DNA of 64,000 nt from Cupriavidus sp. D39 (GTDB lineage: Bacteria; Pseudomonadota; Gammaproteobacteria; Burkholderiales; Burkholderiaceae): positions 620,001 through 684,000 of the forward strand of contig NZ_JAPNLE010000009.1 of assembly GCF_026627925.1 (NCBI RefSeq). The letters run 5' to 3'. The notes beneath the pieces are model-generated. The model made no database searches. It saw only the letters and a list, made by a program, of their open reading frames with translations, and was not told where the DNA came from. Below are positions 21,391-30,683 of this stretch, one piece after another. Within the stretch, counting starts at the first letter, position 1, and each line of letters begins with the position of its first letter. The position numbers were made by a program, and so were the translations under genes.

Positions 21391-23549
21391 TTAACTGTTT
21401 GTCGGCGGCTGCCGAAAGCGGCACTTGTAGATTCCCAGCGCGCGGATCTTCGATTCGAGCGTCGAGCGCGGAATGCCAAGCCGTGTCGCCGCCCCGGATG
21501 GTCCATAGACTCGGCCGTCACAGGCGCGCAGCGCGTCCTCGATGATCGCCTTCTCATGTGCGGCAAGCGTGCCGGACAGGGCGAGCCGGCTGTCGACCGG
21601 TGGTCGTGTCGGCAGCCAGCTATCGTCGATCGTGAATTCTTCAGAGTCACACACAATCACTGACCGCTCGATGACGTTTTGCAGTTCGCGCACGTTCCCC
21701 GGCCATGGATAAGATATTCTCCATCCAGACGATCACGAGGCAGCACGCAACGTCTGGTCAGAGTGCGTCAGGTCGGGATCCGCAGGGGAAGTGACTTTTC
21801 GGGTGCGTAGCGCTGAAGGCGGGTATCGCTGGTTCCTCAGTCGCGCTGAACCTCGCCGGGCGAATGACGGAACGCTATGTGGCTGGATTGGCATCAACCT
21901 CGATATTGAAGAACGACAGCGGGCCGAGTTCTACCTGGCGGAAGGTCAGCGCCTTGCACACATCGGCAGCTGGGCTTTCAACGCTGCGGGTTTTGAATAC
22001 TGGTCTGCCGAGTTGTTTCAGATCCACGGACTTGAGCCGGGCGGCAAGGCACCGAATATTCCGGAATATATTGCGCTCGTGCACCCCGAAGATCGAGACT
22101 TCGTGGCGCATGAAATGCGGAAGATGCTGGAAGACCACCGTGGCTTCGACTTCACGAAACGGATTGTGCGGCCAGACGGAGCCATTCGTCATATCCGTTG
22201 CGTCGGTAGGCCGGCGACCGCCGGCGGGACTTTCCGGGGGTTCGTCGGAACCGGGATGGATGTGACGGAGCAGGAGCAACTCACGCAGGCGCTGCGCAAG
22301 AGCGAGGAGGAACTCCGGCAGATTGTCGATCTCGCGCCGCAACACGTAGGGGTACTGGGCCCGAACGGCGAGCGCCTCTACGCCAACCGCACGGCGCTCG
22401 CCTATCTCGGCACCCGTCTGGACGATTGGTTGCGCGGAACCATTGGATCTCACGTACATCCTGACGATCGCGAACGGTTGATAGCGTTTGCAAGTCGCTT
22501 GTCGGTCGGTTCCATCCCTGAGCTGGAGTTGCGCCTGCGAAAGAACGACGGAAGCTATCGCTGGTTTCTGGCTCGTTATAACCCGGTCTGCGACGAGTAC
22601 GGACGCCTGCTCCGCTGGTATGTTGCCTGTACGGATATCGAGGAGCGCAAGCGAGCTGAGGAGAGACTGCAACAGGAAAACGTGGCGCTTCGCGAGGAAA
22701 TCGACAAAGCCTCCATCTTCGAAGAGATTGTCGGTACATCGCCCGCGCTGGCGGTTGTGCTTGCGCGAGTTTCCAAGGTCGCAGCCAGCGATTCGACAGT
22801 ATTGATCACTGGAGAAACCGGGACCGGCAAGGAGCTCGTCGCCCGTGCGATTCACCGGCGGTCGCGCCGCTCGTCGAAGGCATTCGTCGCTGTCAACTGC
22901 GCCGCGATGCCTCGCGAGCTGATTGCCTCGGAACTGTTTGGGCATGAGAAGGGGGCCTTCACAGGTGCCACCCAGCGGCGACTCGGTCGCTTCGAACTCG
23001 CCGACGACGGAACAATCTTCCTGGATGAGGTCGGCGAACTGATGCCCGACACGCAGATCGCGTTGCTGAGGGTACTGCAGGAACGCGAGTTTGAGCGCGT
23101 TGGGGGAACGGAGGCTATCCGCGTCGACGTCCGCCTTATCGCGGCCACCAATCGAGACTTGAGCGAAGCCGTGGCCGACGGAAGCTTCCGGCGTGATCTC
23201 TTCTATCGTCTGAACGTTTTCCCTGTTGAGATGCCGCCGCTGCGGGAGCGGATACAGGACATTCCCCTGCTGGCGGAGTATTTCATCGATCACTACGCGC
23301 GCAAGGCGGGCAAAGCATTCAAGCGCGTTAACAAGCGGACACTGAATCGCCTGCAATCTTCGCGAGATGGGAGTCCCACGCCGCGCCTGTCTCGATGCCG
23401 AACCGAAGAGCATGGTCCTTCGCAAGGCCCAGGTAATCCGCGCTCCGTTCATTCAGGAACGTGAGGGCAACAGACGGATCCGCATACCAGATGTGCGCCG
23501 GGATCAGATTCAGAGTGAATTGCAGCGATTCCCTGGTGAAGTCATTCAT
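21391..23549 (-). pseudogene. PAS-domain sigma-54-dependent activator gene, split by an internal inversion
   Basis: Three pieces of one gene. N-terminal: minus strand 23549 to 23360, starting MNDFTRESLQFTLNLIPAHI. Middle: plus strand from about 21713 to 23359, with two to three PAS domains ([25 protein letters not shown]) and the AAA+ domain with Walker A GETGTGKE, the sigma-54-contact loop GAFTGA and Walker [10 protein letters not shown]-terminal: minus strand 21715 to 21391, with [13 protein letters not shown] and a Fis-type helix-turn-helix ([20 protein letters not shown]). Re-inverting the middle joins RLQS to [11 protein letters not shown] in frame. The other joint needs one extra base (SHLAK to DILHPDDHE). 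The repaired protein would be about 715 residues. As drawn, no full-length activator can be made. Confidence 0.88.
21711..23360. other. Inverted 1.65-kb segment with 5-bp inverted repeats at its ends
   Basis: AAGAT at 21711-21715 and ATCTT at 23356-23360 mark the two ends. The coding strand switches exactly there: minus outside, plus inside. Reading across the joints after re-inversion reconstructs one continuous activator. No recombinase gene or longer inverted repeat was seen at the ends. Confidence 0.85.
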
Positions 23550-23686
23550 GAGGCAGCCCTCGGCGAGAACCGGTGAAAGCGTTGACCGTTGCTCAGGCGC
23601 TCGTCATCCGGTTTCAGGGAGTCAGCAGCAATGACAGGACTCCCGCGTCCCGGTGACAGTGCGCTTGTTGTCCAGCATATCGTCAC

Positions 23687-23702
23687 TGGCGAGATTTCGC
23701 CA
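23687..23702. promoter_or_regulatory. Second activator-type palindrome, upstream of the regulator gene
   Basis: TGGCGA-GATT-TCGCCA lies about 140 bases before the activator ATG (23549, minus). It shares its core and 4-base spacer with the site at 21343-21362, suggesting that the regulator also binds its own upstream region. No -24/-12 element was seen beside it. Confidence 0.5.
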
Positions 23703-23811
23703 ATCACTAGTTGGTGCCAAGCCTTGTCGTGCGGCGTCGACGGGTGTGTTGGTGCGGCTGTCGAGGGGCAGGTGGCCATGTTTGGGCCAGCGCGCCGCGG
23801 CGAACTCCGCA

Positions 23812-24297
23812 TTATTTCTTCGGCGCGTCCATCCTCACCTTCGCCGGGCCGATCTCCGCGACATCCGCCCACGCCTTTGCGTCGAAGCAGAACTCCGCAA
23901 TGGCGCATGTGGGCATGTCTATGATCGTGCTCGATAGCCGGTGCGCGAGGTCGGTGAATTCGGGATTGTGGCCGAAGAGCATCACGCGGTCTAGCCTGTC
24001 GTCGAGTGCGCAGATTACGGCGAGCAAGTTGTCCGGGCTGCTGGCGTAGAGGCGTTCATCGACGACGATATCCTTGCGCTTGTAGCCGATCTCATCGGCG
24101 ATGAGTTGTGCCGTGGTCAGCGCACGCAGCGCCGGGCTCGACACGAGTAGATCGGGCTCCACCCCGCGATCAGTCAGGCGCTTGCCCATCTTGGACGCAT
24201 CATTGCGGCCGCGATCTTCTAACGGTCGCTGCTGATCGGGCAAGGACGGATCGTCGCGACTGGATTTGGCATGCCGCACAAGAAACAGGATTTTCAT
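23812..24297 (-). CDS. sixA: Phosphohistidine phosphatase SixA
   Basis: 161 residues from MKILFLVRHAKSSRDD, with the histidine-phosphatase RHG-type motif (LVRHAKS, catalytic His). SSPALRALTTAQLIADEIG and the second catalytic His in MLFGHNPEFTDLAHRLS follow. Family members remove phosphate from histidine residues of phosphotransfer proteins such as HPt domains or NPr; the target here is unknown. The upstream in-frame ATG at 24303 adds two residues and is an alternative start. The gene is single-standing, transcribed toward the activator gene. Confidence 0.88.
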   Translation of the reverse strand: MKILFLVRHAKSSRDDPSLPDQQRPLEDRGRNDASKMGKRLTDRGVEPDLLVSSPALRALTTAQLIADEIGYKRKDIVVDERLYASSPDNLLAVICALDDRLDRVMLFGHNPEFTDLAHRLSSTIIDMPTCAIAEFCFDAKAWADVAEIGPAKVRMDAPKK

Positions 24298-24412
24298 GAT
24301 CAAACTGAGGAATGACCTGAATCGTCATTATTGCCCTCTTCGGCCGCTGCGGCGACTACTAGGGGTGCCAGCCTTTCATGTTTTCGATTGCCGTCGTTTT
24401 CAGCCTCGCATC

Positions 24413-24463
24413 GCTGCTGGGCTTGCGAACCGTCGTAAATCGCGTCGAAATCAAAGCTACCCC
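24413..24463. repeat. 51-bp dispersed repeat, copy A
   Basis: About 43 of 51 positions match 49213-49263 in the same orientation, including the shared core GAAATCAAAGCTACCCC. Its right end overlaps the stop codon of the gene at 24457-24939. What it derives from is unclear. Confidence 0.45.
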
Positions 24464-24939
24464 CAAAAGGACCACAGAAGCGGCACGTCCAAATTCGTGC
24501 CACCGATGTGGAGTTGCTCCGATCCGTACACCACGACTTTAGGCGGCGCGAACTCAAGGTGGTTCTCTTCCATCCACGCTGCGACCGCGGTTTGCAGCCG
24601 ATTCATGAGATCCCGTTGAAGCTTCCATGGCTCTGGGGACTCGCGGTCGGGAAAGCCATCACCGATCGTTGCCGCGAGGATGGGGGCGAGCACATCCTGG
24701 GCTTGATCGCTGCCAATCAATTTGCCCTCCTGCTCGCCCAAGGCCATGCCAGCGAGCATTCGCTCGAGAATCCTGGTCGCCTCGAACCGCGCGAAGTAGG
24801 ACGGAGGCTCAGGGCTAAAGCCCGCGGTAACCACCTGCGTCATGCCCACCTGCGCTGCCGCCGAGATGGCATCGCGACGGGAGCCAAACCCTGCGACCCA
24901 TCGACCGGCCGCATCCTTGTACCCGAACTCTTCCTGCAT
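24457..24939 (-). CDS. Hypothetical protein, 160 residues
   Basis: I do not recognise this protein. It begins MQEEFGYKDAAGRWVAGFGS and ends LDVPLLWSFWG. It has no signal peptide or membrane helix and a mixed alpha/beta composition. A MAGMALGEQEGKLI-type stretch and EPWKLQRDLMNRLQTAVAAW suggest helical segments. It reads toward SixA, 160 bases away, and its stop lies in a 51-base repeat shared with 49.2 kb. Codon and base composition match the neighbours, so it is probably a real gene. Confidence 0.6.
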   Translation of the reverse strand: MQEEFGYKDAAGRWVAGFGSRRDAISAAAQVGMTQVVTAGFSPEPPSYFARFEATRILERMLAGMALGEQEGKLIGSDQAQDVLAPILAATIGDGFPDRESPEPWKLQRDLMNRLQTAVAAWMEENHLEFAPPKVVVYGSEQLHIGGTNLDVPLLWSFWG

Positions 24940-25035
24940 GCTGCCTCCTGCATGGTTGATGTTGGGCCTTTGCCATGGTGCCGTTCTCCGCCCGGTATGC
25001 TGCCGGCCTTGGCGGCCGTGGCATACGTTTTCACA

Positions 25036-25165
25036 CTAAGTCGTGGGCACGACCCGGAAATGTTCCACCGTCTGCCCGGCGTTGATCGCCCGCTGCAGCC
25101 AATCCGGCATGGCGCCGTGGCCGTCCCAGCCCTGCCCCTGTGTCGATTTCGATCGACATGGTGTA
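25036..25165 (-). pseudogene. C-terminal remnant of an H-NS-family protein gene (copy 1)
   Basis: The minus strand reads QGQGWDGHGAMPDWLQRAIN then AGQTVEHFRVVPTT and a stop at 25036. The W-x-G-x-G-x-x-P-x-W pattern is the DNA-binding core of H-NS/Bv3F-type proteins. Upstream the frame loses family character, so only about 37 codons remain. A second copy of the same tail lies at 37.50-37.57 kb. Confidence 0.5.
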
Positions 25166-25284
25166 GGTGAATCGCTTTGGGGCGGCGCCGGATCCTGCGT
25201 TGTGCCGACTTGTGGGAGCGTTGGATTTCAGGGTTGCTCCAGGTGATGGCTGCGGTGGGAATCATTGCCGGCGGGAAGACGTGA

Positions 25285-25550
25285 CCGCCCTCGTTGCTTA
25301 AATTTTAGTCAAATCTGCTGACGCCGTCGGCACTCGGCCCCCGCGCGGCTTGTCGACAGCCTTGTCCCCTCGTGCGGTGGACAAATCCCCGCCCTCGCCC
25401 CCTCAGGCTGGCCCGGGCTTGAAACGACTGCCAGCGCAGCGCGCGGCGTTCGGTGGCGCTGGCCCGCTCCTGTGCGGCCGCGTGGGCCTGGCGTTCGGCC
25501 TCCAGTTGAGGGTCGGCCGGATTCGAAAAAATCTGCCATATCCCTGGCAA
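25285..25550 (-). pseudogene. KfrA-like gene fragment fused to its own tail (copy 3)
   Basis: The minus strand encodes PQLEAERQAHAAAQERASAT then ERRALRWQSF and jumps to FKPGPA with a stop near 25428. The KFxPGPA ending recurs at 37.72 and 40.01 kb. Beyond the stop about 130 bases match 37.58-37.70 kb closely, including TTGACTAAAATTTAAGCA. Most of the gene is missing, so this is a deleted remnant. The rest of 24940-25904 (outside this and the H-NS remnant) shows no recognisable gene. Confidence 0.55.
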
Positions 25551-25788
25551 CCCATTGATTTATCGAGGGAATCCAGCTTTTTCAGCACCCGGATGGCAGC
25601 GCCTGCCTCCAGCGAAGAACTCAATTTGCACCGGATAGTGCCTAGAGCGGCATATTTACGCAGCCGCGCACGCGCAATATCAAGTACAACCAACTGGTCG
25701 CCAACATGGTCATCCTCCACGTAAGGGTCGGGACTTGCTCGGCAGTCGGCATTCGTCAGTTTGTTCTACGTCTCTGGCCGGTCAGCCG

Positions 25789-25816
25789 GCCTGTCCTGCC
25801 AGCGGGCAGGACAGGC
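25789..25816 (-). terminator. 12-bp perfect stem-loop downstream of the acylase gene
   Basis: GCCTGTCCTGCC and GGCAGGACAGGC pair perfectly around a 4-base loop, about 90 bases beyond the acylase stop on the minus strand. There is no U-tract, so it may be a factor-dependent terminator or a transcript-end stabiliser. Confidence 0.5.
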
Positions 25817-25904
25817 ATGGCCGTCTTACGTCAACAGACGGGGGGCGGACATCACCCATCGATGGCGGCGCGGGGCCGGCGGGCCCGCTCCCAGCGCCGC
25901 CGGC

Positions 25905-28315
25905 TTACTGGCTCAGCCGCGTCACCTTCAACTGCGGGTCGACCGCAATTGCCTGCTCGCTGAACGGCAGCCGCACCCACCGCTTGGCGGAGTACTCCGC
26001 CATCTGGTCAAAGGCGTGCGGCGACTGCTGGTCTACAGACTGGCCGTACACCAGCAGCGCCTCGGCGACCGGGCCTTGCTCGTCAAAGCCTACGGTCTGC
26101 ACGTAGCTGGTCCCAAAGTAGACCTGCAGACCCTTGTCCGACACCGGGCGGCTTTGCAACTTGTTGAGCACGCCTTCGTATTCCTCACCGCCGTGCAGGG
26201 CGATGCGGCCAGCCGGCGCCGTGGCGGCCTGCACTTGGCCCAGCGGCGCATCCAGCGCAAAGCCGGCGCCCTGCATGGCTTGCACGGCGTCCTTCAGTGC
26301 CTTGAAGACCTCGGTGCGAACAGACTCATCGCGCATACGCAGTCCGCGCGGGGTGTTGACCGGATCGGTGGGGTTGAACTCGATGGCGTAGACCTTGGGG
26401 ATCTTGCTGGCGCGCATCCAGAATTCGCGGAACAGCGGTGCGGCGCGGCTGTCGAGGTTGCTGTGGCGGTCCCACTTGCGCAGCGCCGCGCAGCCGTCGC
26501 TCAGGTCCGCGTCTTTGGTGCCGAGGCAGGCATTGAGCAGGTCATCCAGCACGAGTTCGCCTGAGAGGTTGCGGTCGCGGAACAGCACGGCCTGCAGGCC
26601 AGGCACGTCAAAGCGGTTACCGGGCAGGCCGTCCTCGCCCGAGAGGCGGCGGCCGATTTCCATCAGGCCAACGCGCGTGCGCAGGCGTTGCGCAACTTCG
26701 GTGGGACCAAGCACTGGTGAGAAGCCGGTCAGCTTCTGGCTGGGGTTAGACAGCCACGAGCTGTCATTGCTGTTGGCGACATAGTCATCGCGTACCAGCA
26801 CGGGCATGGCGTTGGGGGCCACCAGCCCCGGTACTGGCGATGCCGCGTCCACCGTCCAGTTGCAGCTAGCCTGCGTGCCGTCCAGCAGGACCATGCCTGT
26901 GCCCTGCATCAGCTTGGTGGCCAGCGCGGCGCTGTCGCCGGCCGGCGCGCATTGCTTGAGCATGGCGGCCGATACGTTGGGCGCGACCGATACATCGGCA
27001 AACATGGCGCGGCCTTCGCGGTCGGTGGCAATGGTGTTGACCCACGGAATGCCCAGGCGGCCAATGGCGTTGCGGATGCCAGCCACGTCGCGCGCGCGGC
27101 CGATATCAAGCCAGGTGTCGACCGAACGCGTGTTGTTGCGATTGGCGTCGCGCAGCGTATAGGCCTTTTGCGCGGACCAGGGCAGGCCGGCCGCTGGCAT
27201 GGACAGCACCGGGCCGTATTCGGTCATGTAGAAGGTGTGCGAGCGCTGCTCGGTACGGCCGTCAGGCAGCTTTGCCGCATAGCTGACGGTGCGCGGGGTC
27301 ATCTTGCGCGGCGCGCCGTCCACCAGGTAGGTGGTGGGGTCGCCTTCGGCCAGTTTCAGTTCATACAGCGTGAAGCGGCGGGCGGTGGACACGGTGTGCG
27401 TCCAGGCCACGTCTTTGTTGAAGCCGATGCTGATGATGGGGAACGATGCAATGGACGCGCCCATGACGTCCAGCTTGCCCGGTATGGTCAGGTGCGCTTC
27501 AAAAAGCGATTGGTGGTGGTCCACGGAAAATGCGGATTTCCCAGCAGCAGGCCGCGCCCGTTAGTGGTGGCTTCCTTGCCAAAGGCCCAGCCGTTGCTGC
27601 CGATGGGCGGATCTAGCAGCTGCAGGTCGTTGTTGACGGCTTCGATGTCGATGCTGGCTACGTCCACCGCCCCCGCCTGCTGCGGGGTCTTGGCACTGCC
27701 CACGGCCTTGGGCGGCACAGCGGCGACAATACCCGCTGCCAGCGCGCCGGCGCTGGCTTGGATGCTTTTCTCCTCGGCCAGGCGGAACATGTCGATGGCG
27801 GTAACGGGCCGCACCCAGTCAGCGTTGCGGCAGCCAGCCGGGCGTTGGGCGGGCGGGGTATCGCGCAGGTAGCGGTTGTAGCCGGCGATATAGCCGCGCA
27901 GCAGTTCGCGCGCCTCTGGCGAGGCCTGCGCGTAGCCGGCGCGCAGGGCGTCGTCATCGATGATGGCGCGGAAGAATGCGTCGGATTCGCTGTTCTTGAT
28001 GCGCTTGAATGACACCTCGGTACTTTCGTCGGGGCCGAACACGCGCGAGCGATCGCCGCTCACCGTGACGACCTGGTCGGCCATCAGGCAGACGTTATCC
28101 TGTGCGTATGCGTAGCCCATGCCAAAGGCCAGGCTGGCGTAGTCGTTGGCCTTGATATGGGGAATGCCATAGGCGGTGCGGCGGATCTCGGCATTGAGTC
28201 CGCTTTCGCTCCAGTTGGCGCTGTCGCTGCCTGCGGTGGCGCAGCCGCCCAGGGTGGCGGCCGCCAGCACGGCGCCACCAAGTGCGGTCGCGCCGCGCAC
28301 GATGCGTTGCTTCAT
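25905..28315 (-). CDS. Penicillin/acyl-homoserine-lactone acylase-family lipoprotein, one frameshift
   Basis: An Ntn-hydrolase precursor that would be cut into two chains. The ATG at 28315 opens a lipoprotein leader (ALGGAVLAAATLGGC, lipobox LGGC). IRRTAYGIPHIKANDYASLA and GMGYAYAQDNVCLMADQVV follow. The processing site is IG|SNGWAFG at about residue 245, with Ser as the nucleophile of the beta chain. The frame breaks at A5, 27501-27505; one more base joins TTTNRFFEAHLTIPGKLDVMG. The rest is typical, ending PQLKVTRLSQ, for about 803 residues. It could hydrolyse acyl-homoserine lactones, aculeacin-type amides or beta-lactam side chains. The GlxA-type regulator is divergent to it. Confidence 0.85.
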
Positions 28316-28497
28316 TGTGTTGTCTCCTCGTTCTTGTCTCTGTGGGCCCATGGAACGTTGCGCGCCAAGAGGCGACGCGCCATGGTGCCGCTGACATGGT
28401 CGGGCATCGGGGCCGTGACAGGTAGAGCGGATTCCGCCACAATTGGTGGCGTTCCCGCCATCCGGCAGGCACCTTCCCAACAACAACCCACCGCGCC

Positions 28498-29514
28498 ATG
28501 TCGGACGTCTATCTGCTGTGCTACCCCTCGGCCGTTGTCTCCGCCCTTTCCACCGCGGTCGACATGCTGGACATGGCCAACACGCTGGCCTCTATGCAAA
28601 GCCGGCGGCGCGGCACGGCGGCGCCTTTTCGCTGGCGGCTGGCGGTGGCCGAGCCGCAACGCTGGCAGGCGCTGGCCAGCGTGCTGCGTTGCCCGTGCGT
28701 GCCGCTGGAAGAGCTGGCCGGCGCAGGCAAGGACGCCATGGTGGTGATCGCGCCACCGTTGTTTGACCACATCGCCGGACTCGAACATGTGCTGTCGCTA
28801 CTGGACCGCGAACGCGCCGCCATTGCGGCAGTTGCTACGCGGGGCGCGCTGGTGTTGGCGCCGTTCACGGCAGTGGCACTTCTGGTAGCCATGGATTTGC
28901 CGGCGCAGCGCAAGCTGGCGGTGCCATGGCTGATCGCCAACTGGATGCGGCTGAGCGAGCCCGCGCGACGGTTGCAGGCCGACCAGCCAGTGGTCAAGAG
29001 TGGCAACCTGCTCAGTTCCCGCGCGCTGGATCGCATGCATGCGCTGTTGCTGCAGGCGGTGGCGCATATCGCCGGCAACGCCCTGGCCCGCACGCTGGGC
29101 AACGCCCTGCTGGACCAGCCCGAGCGCGGCGAGGCAGTCAACATCTGGCTGAAGACTGGCGATGCCCCGCGCCTCAGCGTGGTACTGCGCGCGCGCCGCT
29201 ACCTGCAGCAACATCTGGCCGAACCCTATGACCTGTCCCGGCTGGCAGCGGTGGCGTCCACCAGCGAACGCACACTGCTGCGGCATTTCATGAAGAGTGT
29301 GGGCATGTCGCCGCTGCAGTTCCTGCACCGGTTGCGGGCTGAGCGCGCCTGCCATCTGCTGGAAGTCTCCACGCTCAGCCTGACCGCCATTGCCGAACAA
29401 TGCGGCTACCAGGACATGTCCGCCTTCCGCAACCTGGTGCGCCGCCATACGGGCCAGACGCCGGGCGCGCATCGGCGGGCGCATTCGGTGCGGGCGGAAT
29501 TGCGGGCGGGCTGA
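28498..29514 (+). CDS. GlxA/FtrA-type AraC family transcriptional regulator
   Basis: 338 residues. The N-terminal half is a DJ-1/PfpI-like domain (MSDVYLLCYPSAVVSALSTA; GALVLAPFTAVALLVAMDLP). The C-terminal hundred residues carry two AraC helix-turn-helix motifs: LSRLAAVASTSERTLLRHFM and LTAIAEQCGYQDMSAFRNLV followed by RRHTGQTPGAHR. The ATG at 28498 is 183 bases from the divergent acylase start, so control of that gene is plausible. The usual catalytic cysteine of the PfpI fold is not apparent, as in other regulatory members. Confidence 0.88.
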   Translation: MSDVYLLCYPSAVVSALSTAVDMLDMANTLASMQSRRRGTAAPFRWRLAVAEPQRWQALASVLRCPCVPLEELAGAGKDAMVVIAPPLFDHIAGLEHVLSLLDRERAAIAAVATRGALVLAPFTAVALLVAMDLPAQRKLAVPWLIANWMRLSEPARRLQADQPVVKSGNLLSSRALDRMHALLLQAVAHIAGNALARTLGNALLDQPERGEAVNIWLKTGDAPRLSVVLRARRYLQQHLAEPYDLSRLAAVASTSERTLLRHFMKSVGMSPLQFLHRLRAERACHLLEVSTLSLTAIAEQCGYQDMSAFRNLVRRHTGQTPGAHRRAHSVRAELRAG

Positions 29515-30010
29515 GGGGGCTGAGGTCGCGAACTTAATGAATGTGTCGCCCGGCTGTCGTTGGCGGATGGGCGAATCTGGCACTGCGCCGCTCGATGCAG
29601 CGGTGGCGGGCTGGGGCCAGCGCTCCCTTGCTGCGTAATGGATCCACCCGGCGGGCCGCCCCGCCGTGAGCCGGATGTTAGGCGGATTCGCCTACAGCGC
29701 GCCCCCGCTCGTTAGCCACAAAGTTGTTCGCATTCCTTCTGCGCTGCAGCCCGGCGCTCATCGATGTACTTCGCTAGATCTTGGACGTGGACGCCCTTGG
29801 AGGGGCCCGCGCAACGATGTCGATGGGCACCACGGCGGTTGCCCCATACTGCGCCAATAGAATGAATATTGTGGTCATTTCGCCTCTCGAGCTCTGCGGG
29901 TCAATTCGATGGTTCGTTGTGCTACTTCGTTGTGCTACTTCGTTGTGCTACTTCGGTGATGCTAGGATTCACTAAAGACGTACCTGCGGCGTCCTTCTCT
30001 GGAGACCGGC
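29515..30010. other. Accessory intergenic stretch with attC-like half-site
   Basis: No convincing gene. At 29640-29683 the complement reads GCCTAAC followed by an imperfect GC-rich hairpin (ATCCGGCTCACGGCGGG against CCCGCCGGGTGGAT), reminiscent of one side of an integron attC site, but the partner GTTRRRY box is missing. A 13-base tandem repeat lies at 29913-29955. Confidence 0.35.
29913..29955. repeat. 13-bp tandem repeat, three perfect units plus a partial one
   Basis: TTCGTTGTGCTAC is repeated at 29913, 29926 and 29939, followed by a partial TTCG. It lies 56-98 bases upstream of the small gene at 30011, where it could affect spacing of promoter elements and vary by slippage. Confidence 0.85.
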
Positions 30011-30406
30011 ATGCCACGGTTCGAGGATCGGATCAGTTGGTTCGGCGCTGGCGTAGTACTTGGTGCTGCGCTCGCGGGGGCATGCTTCGCACTCGCGCGC
30101 CAGAGCCAGAAGCAGATCACTGGTGGGGCGCATGACGACTCCAGCATTCGGCAGGCTGACGAAGCGAGTAGCGCCGGCAAACGATCTGATGCCGTGGCAA
30201 CCGACATCTTTGAGTTCAAGGGCCACGTGATCCACATTTTTTGTCACGTGGTCACTGGCGGTCTGTACAAAGCATCCTGCGATATTTGGGAGGACGGTGC
30301 CGTTGTCCTGGAGGCCGGCGCTGTAGGCACCACCTATCCCACGCCGGAGGAGGCTAAGGCAGCAGCTCATGGATGGGCTAAGCATTGGGTAGATAGCAAC
30401 GGCTGA
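30011..30406 (+). CDS. Hypothetical single-pass membrane protein, 131 residues
   Basis: Not recognised. The ATG at 30011 follows a GGAGA ribosome-binding site. An N-terminal membrane anchor (FGAGVVLGAALAGACFALAR) is followed by a hydrophilic linker and a compact domain (EFKGHVIHIFCHVVTGGLYK; YPTPEEAKAAAHGWAKHWVD). The last part resembles small stress or antirestriction-type domains with a final helix, but this is not enough to name a family. It is the first gene after the tandem repeat and the attC-like hairpin, in an accessory region. Confidence 0.55.
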   Translation: MPRFEDRISWFGAGVVLGAALAGACFALARQSQKQITGGAHDDSSIRQADEASSAGKRSDAVATDIFEFKGHVIHIFCHVVTGGLYKASCDIWEDGAVVLEAGAVGTTYPTPEEAKAAAHGWAKHWVDSNG

Positions 30407-30683
30407 ATACCCTGCCAATGTGTTCGCCGGACACATTTAGCGCACGCCGCCCGGTGTGCCGGCCGGCTCGGCCAGGAGTCGCCGCCGCACCTCGGTCGCC
30501 CCACGGATCTCAGTGAAGGCGCAACGCGGCGCTTTGATGGCCATGGCCGCAGGTGGCTGGCTATTAGTCATTAGTGCAACGTACGGTATTCTGGCGCGGC
30601 TTCCGAAGAATGCAGGATTGCCACACGGCTTGAAGAAGGCGGCAGCGTGTAAACTGCTGTGCTACCGCTTTTTTGTTTGGCCC

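Noticed and set aside
21875..23452. 525-codon minus-strand frame
   Set aside because: It is antisense to the PAS/AAA+ core of the activator and shows no motif of its own.
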